A DNA stretch of 10,567 nucleotides from Oceanicaulis sp. (lineage in GTDB: Bacteria > Pseudomonadota > Alphaproteobacteria > Caulobacterales > Maricaulaceae): NCBI GenBank assembly GCA_007571185.1, contig RKRX01000186.1, positions 1 to 10,567 of the forward strand. The letters are read 5' to 3'. Made by a program: the position numbers and the translations under genes. The notes beneath the pieces were generated by a model. The model saw nothing but the letters and a program-made list of their open reading frames with translations, did not search any database and was not told the DNA's origin. Each line of letters opens with the position of its first letter. The stretch's first letter is position 1. Positions 9,536 to 10,567 of the stretch are shown in pieces.

Positions 9536-10420
9536 CTAGCGGCCACCCTCCTGAGACTGGAAATAGTCAAAGAACGCCGAATCAGGTGGCACTACAATCG
9601 GCGTACCATCCCGCAAAGCGGTCTCATAGGCGATCATGGAGCGATAAAAACGGAAGAACTCGGCGTCCTGACCATATGCCGAGGCATAAATGCGGTTGCG
9701 CTGAGCGTCACCCTCACCGCGGATACGATCAGATTCAGCGCGTGCATTCGCCTGAATCACCGTGGCTTCACGGTTTGCAGCCGCCCGAATTTCCCGGGAG
9801 CGCTCTTCACCTTCTGCACGAATGCGGGCCGCCTCCTGCTGGCGCTCGGAACGCATACGCAGGAACACCCGTTCCTCCACTTCCTCGGGCAGATCCGCGC
9901 GTAGGATTCGTACATCAATCACTTCAATGCCAAGATTGGCGCGGCTCACGGCGGCGTCCACAGAAGTTTCCACCCGGTCCATCAGTTCAGCACGCTGGCC
10001 CGAGATCACATCTTGGGACGGAATTGAGCCCACCACGGCGCGCAACGCATCCTCCATCATGGTGCTCAGGCGGGCGTTCGCTCCACCTTCGGTCCGAACC
10101 GTCTGGTAAAAGCGCAAAGGATCAGTAACGCGATAGCGCAGGAAAGCGTCCACCTGCAGGCGCTCTTGATCACCAGCTTGAAGTTCCTGCGGGCGCATAT
10201 CGAACTCGATATTGCGCTTGTCAAACTTCAGCGCCTCTTCCCAAGGCAGTTTGAAATGCAGGCCTGGATCTTCATCGTTGACTTCATTGGTTACACGGAC
10301 CGGGTCACCAAAGCGCAACACTAGGGCGGATTCGGTCTCGTTGACCACGTAAGTGGCTGTCGTCGCGCCAATCAGCGCACCAGCCAGAAGCACCCCAACC
10401 AAAATCATCATCAATCGCAT
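9536..10420 (-). CDS. hflC: HflC, SPFH/band 7 membrane protein, FtsH modulator
   Basis: HflC pairs with HflK to form a large ring or cage in the inner membrane around FtsH, limiting its access to membrane substrates. The 294 residues show an N-terminal membrane anchor at about 3-23, the SPFH/band 7 domain at roughly 25-190 (with NETESALVLRFGDP near the start and LGIEVIDVRILRADLP near its end), and a long charged Glu/Arg/Ala coiled-coil helix at about 185-250. The C-terminus has FFRFYRSMIAYE and DSAFFDYFQ, as usual for HflC. GGGAGG at the end of hflK supplies the ribosome site seven bases before the ATG. The start lies three bases after the hflK TGA, so the two partners are translationally coupled. 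Length and domain order are normal. Confidence 0.96.
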   Translation of the reverse strand: MRLMMILVGVLLAGALIGATTATYVVNETESALVLRFGDPVRVTNEVNDEDPGLHFKLPWEEALKFDKRNIEFDMRPQELQAGDQERLQVDAFLRYRVTDPLRFYQTVRTEGGANARLSTMMEDALRAVVGSIPSQDVISGQRAELMDRVETSVDAAVSRANLGIEVIDVRILRADLPEEVEERVFLRMRSERQQEAARIRAEGEERSREIRAAANREATVIQANARAESDRIRGEGDAQRNRIYASAYGQDAEFFRFYRSMIAYETALRDGTPIVVPPDSAFFDYFQSQEGGR

Positions 10421-10423
10421 TGT

Positions 10424-10567
10424 TCAACCTCCCTGCCCCGAACCGGCGGAACGGTTCACTTCACCACGCTGCTGACCTAGACGGTCCAACGGCAAGTAAG
10501 GCACGGCGCCATTGCCAGACTGATCAAGCATGATCAGATCCGAGCGCCCCAGAACCTGTTCCATGGT
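10424..10567 (-). CDS. hflK: HflK, FtsH modulator subunit (C-terminal 47 residues only)
   Basis: The frame enters from the right edge and ends at TGA 10424-10426, giving 47 residues. It contains SDLIMLDQSG followed by AVPYLPLDRL, which matches the conserved C-terminal end of HflK (typically ...DQ...G...VPYLPL). The short Gly/Ser/Gln tail RSAGSGQGG ends the protein. HflK is the partner of HflC in the SPFH complex around FtsH. Its position directly before hflC with a three-base gap supports the call. The rest of the gene lies outside the window. Confidence 0.9.
   Translation of the reverse strand, partial: TMEQVLGRSDLIMLDQSGNGAVPYLPLDRLGQQRGEVNRSAGSGQGG

Overview
This window looks like ordinary chromosome from an alphaproteobacterium, probably a rod-shaped, moderately GC-rich one. 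The grounds are the hflK-hflC-Deg protease-miaA neighbourhood, the alphaproteobacterial look of the MreB N-terminus and of the mreBCD-mrdA-rodA order, and the dense single-strand gene packing. I lean weakly towards the Maricaulales/Hyphomonadaceae side but cannot prove a genus from the sequence. I see no insertion sequence, phage gene, CRISPR array, tRNA or rRNA. All eleven genes lie on the minus strand, so transcription runs from the right end to the left end.

Right part (10567 down to 7057): the 3' end of hflK, all of hflC, a secreted Do/DegP-type serine protease with two PDZ domains, and miaA. HflK and HflC form a membrane complex of the SPFH family that controls FtsH proteolysis. The Deg protease handles misfolded proteins in the periplasm. 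MiaA modifies adenosine 37 of tRNAs that read UNN codons.

Middle (7054 down to 5154): a ketol-acid reductoisomerase gene (ilvC-like) starts two bases after the miaA stop, without ilvB or ilvH beside it. Its sequence is divergent, and one metal-ligand Glu is replaced by Asp. After a 101-base gap comes a six-helix membrane protein of the VTT/TVP38/DedA superfamily.

Left part (5103 down to 1): the complete cell-elongation set mreB, mreC, mreD, mrdA (PBP2) and the first 237 codons of rodA, with gaps or overlaps of only a few bases. MreB filaments, the MreC/MreD membrane scaffold, the PBP2 transpeptidase and the RodA glycosyltransferase together make up the elongasome, which inserts lateral wall peptidoglycan.

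Several starts are set further downstream than the longest open frame, on the basis of Shine-Dalgarno spacing and protein family ends: degP at 9388, mreB at 5103, mreD at 3136 and mrdA at 2604 (GTG). miaA and mreC also use GTG. No gene-free stretch exceeds 147 bases. I found no clearly undescribed system; the best leads are the odd stand-alone KARI and the VTT protein placed directly before the elongasome genes.
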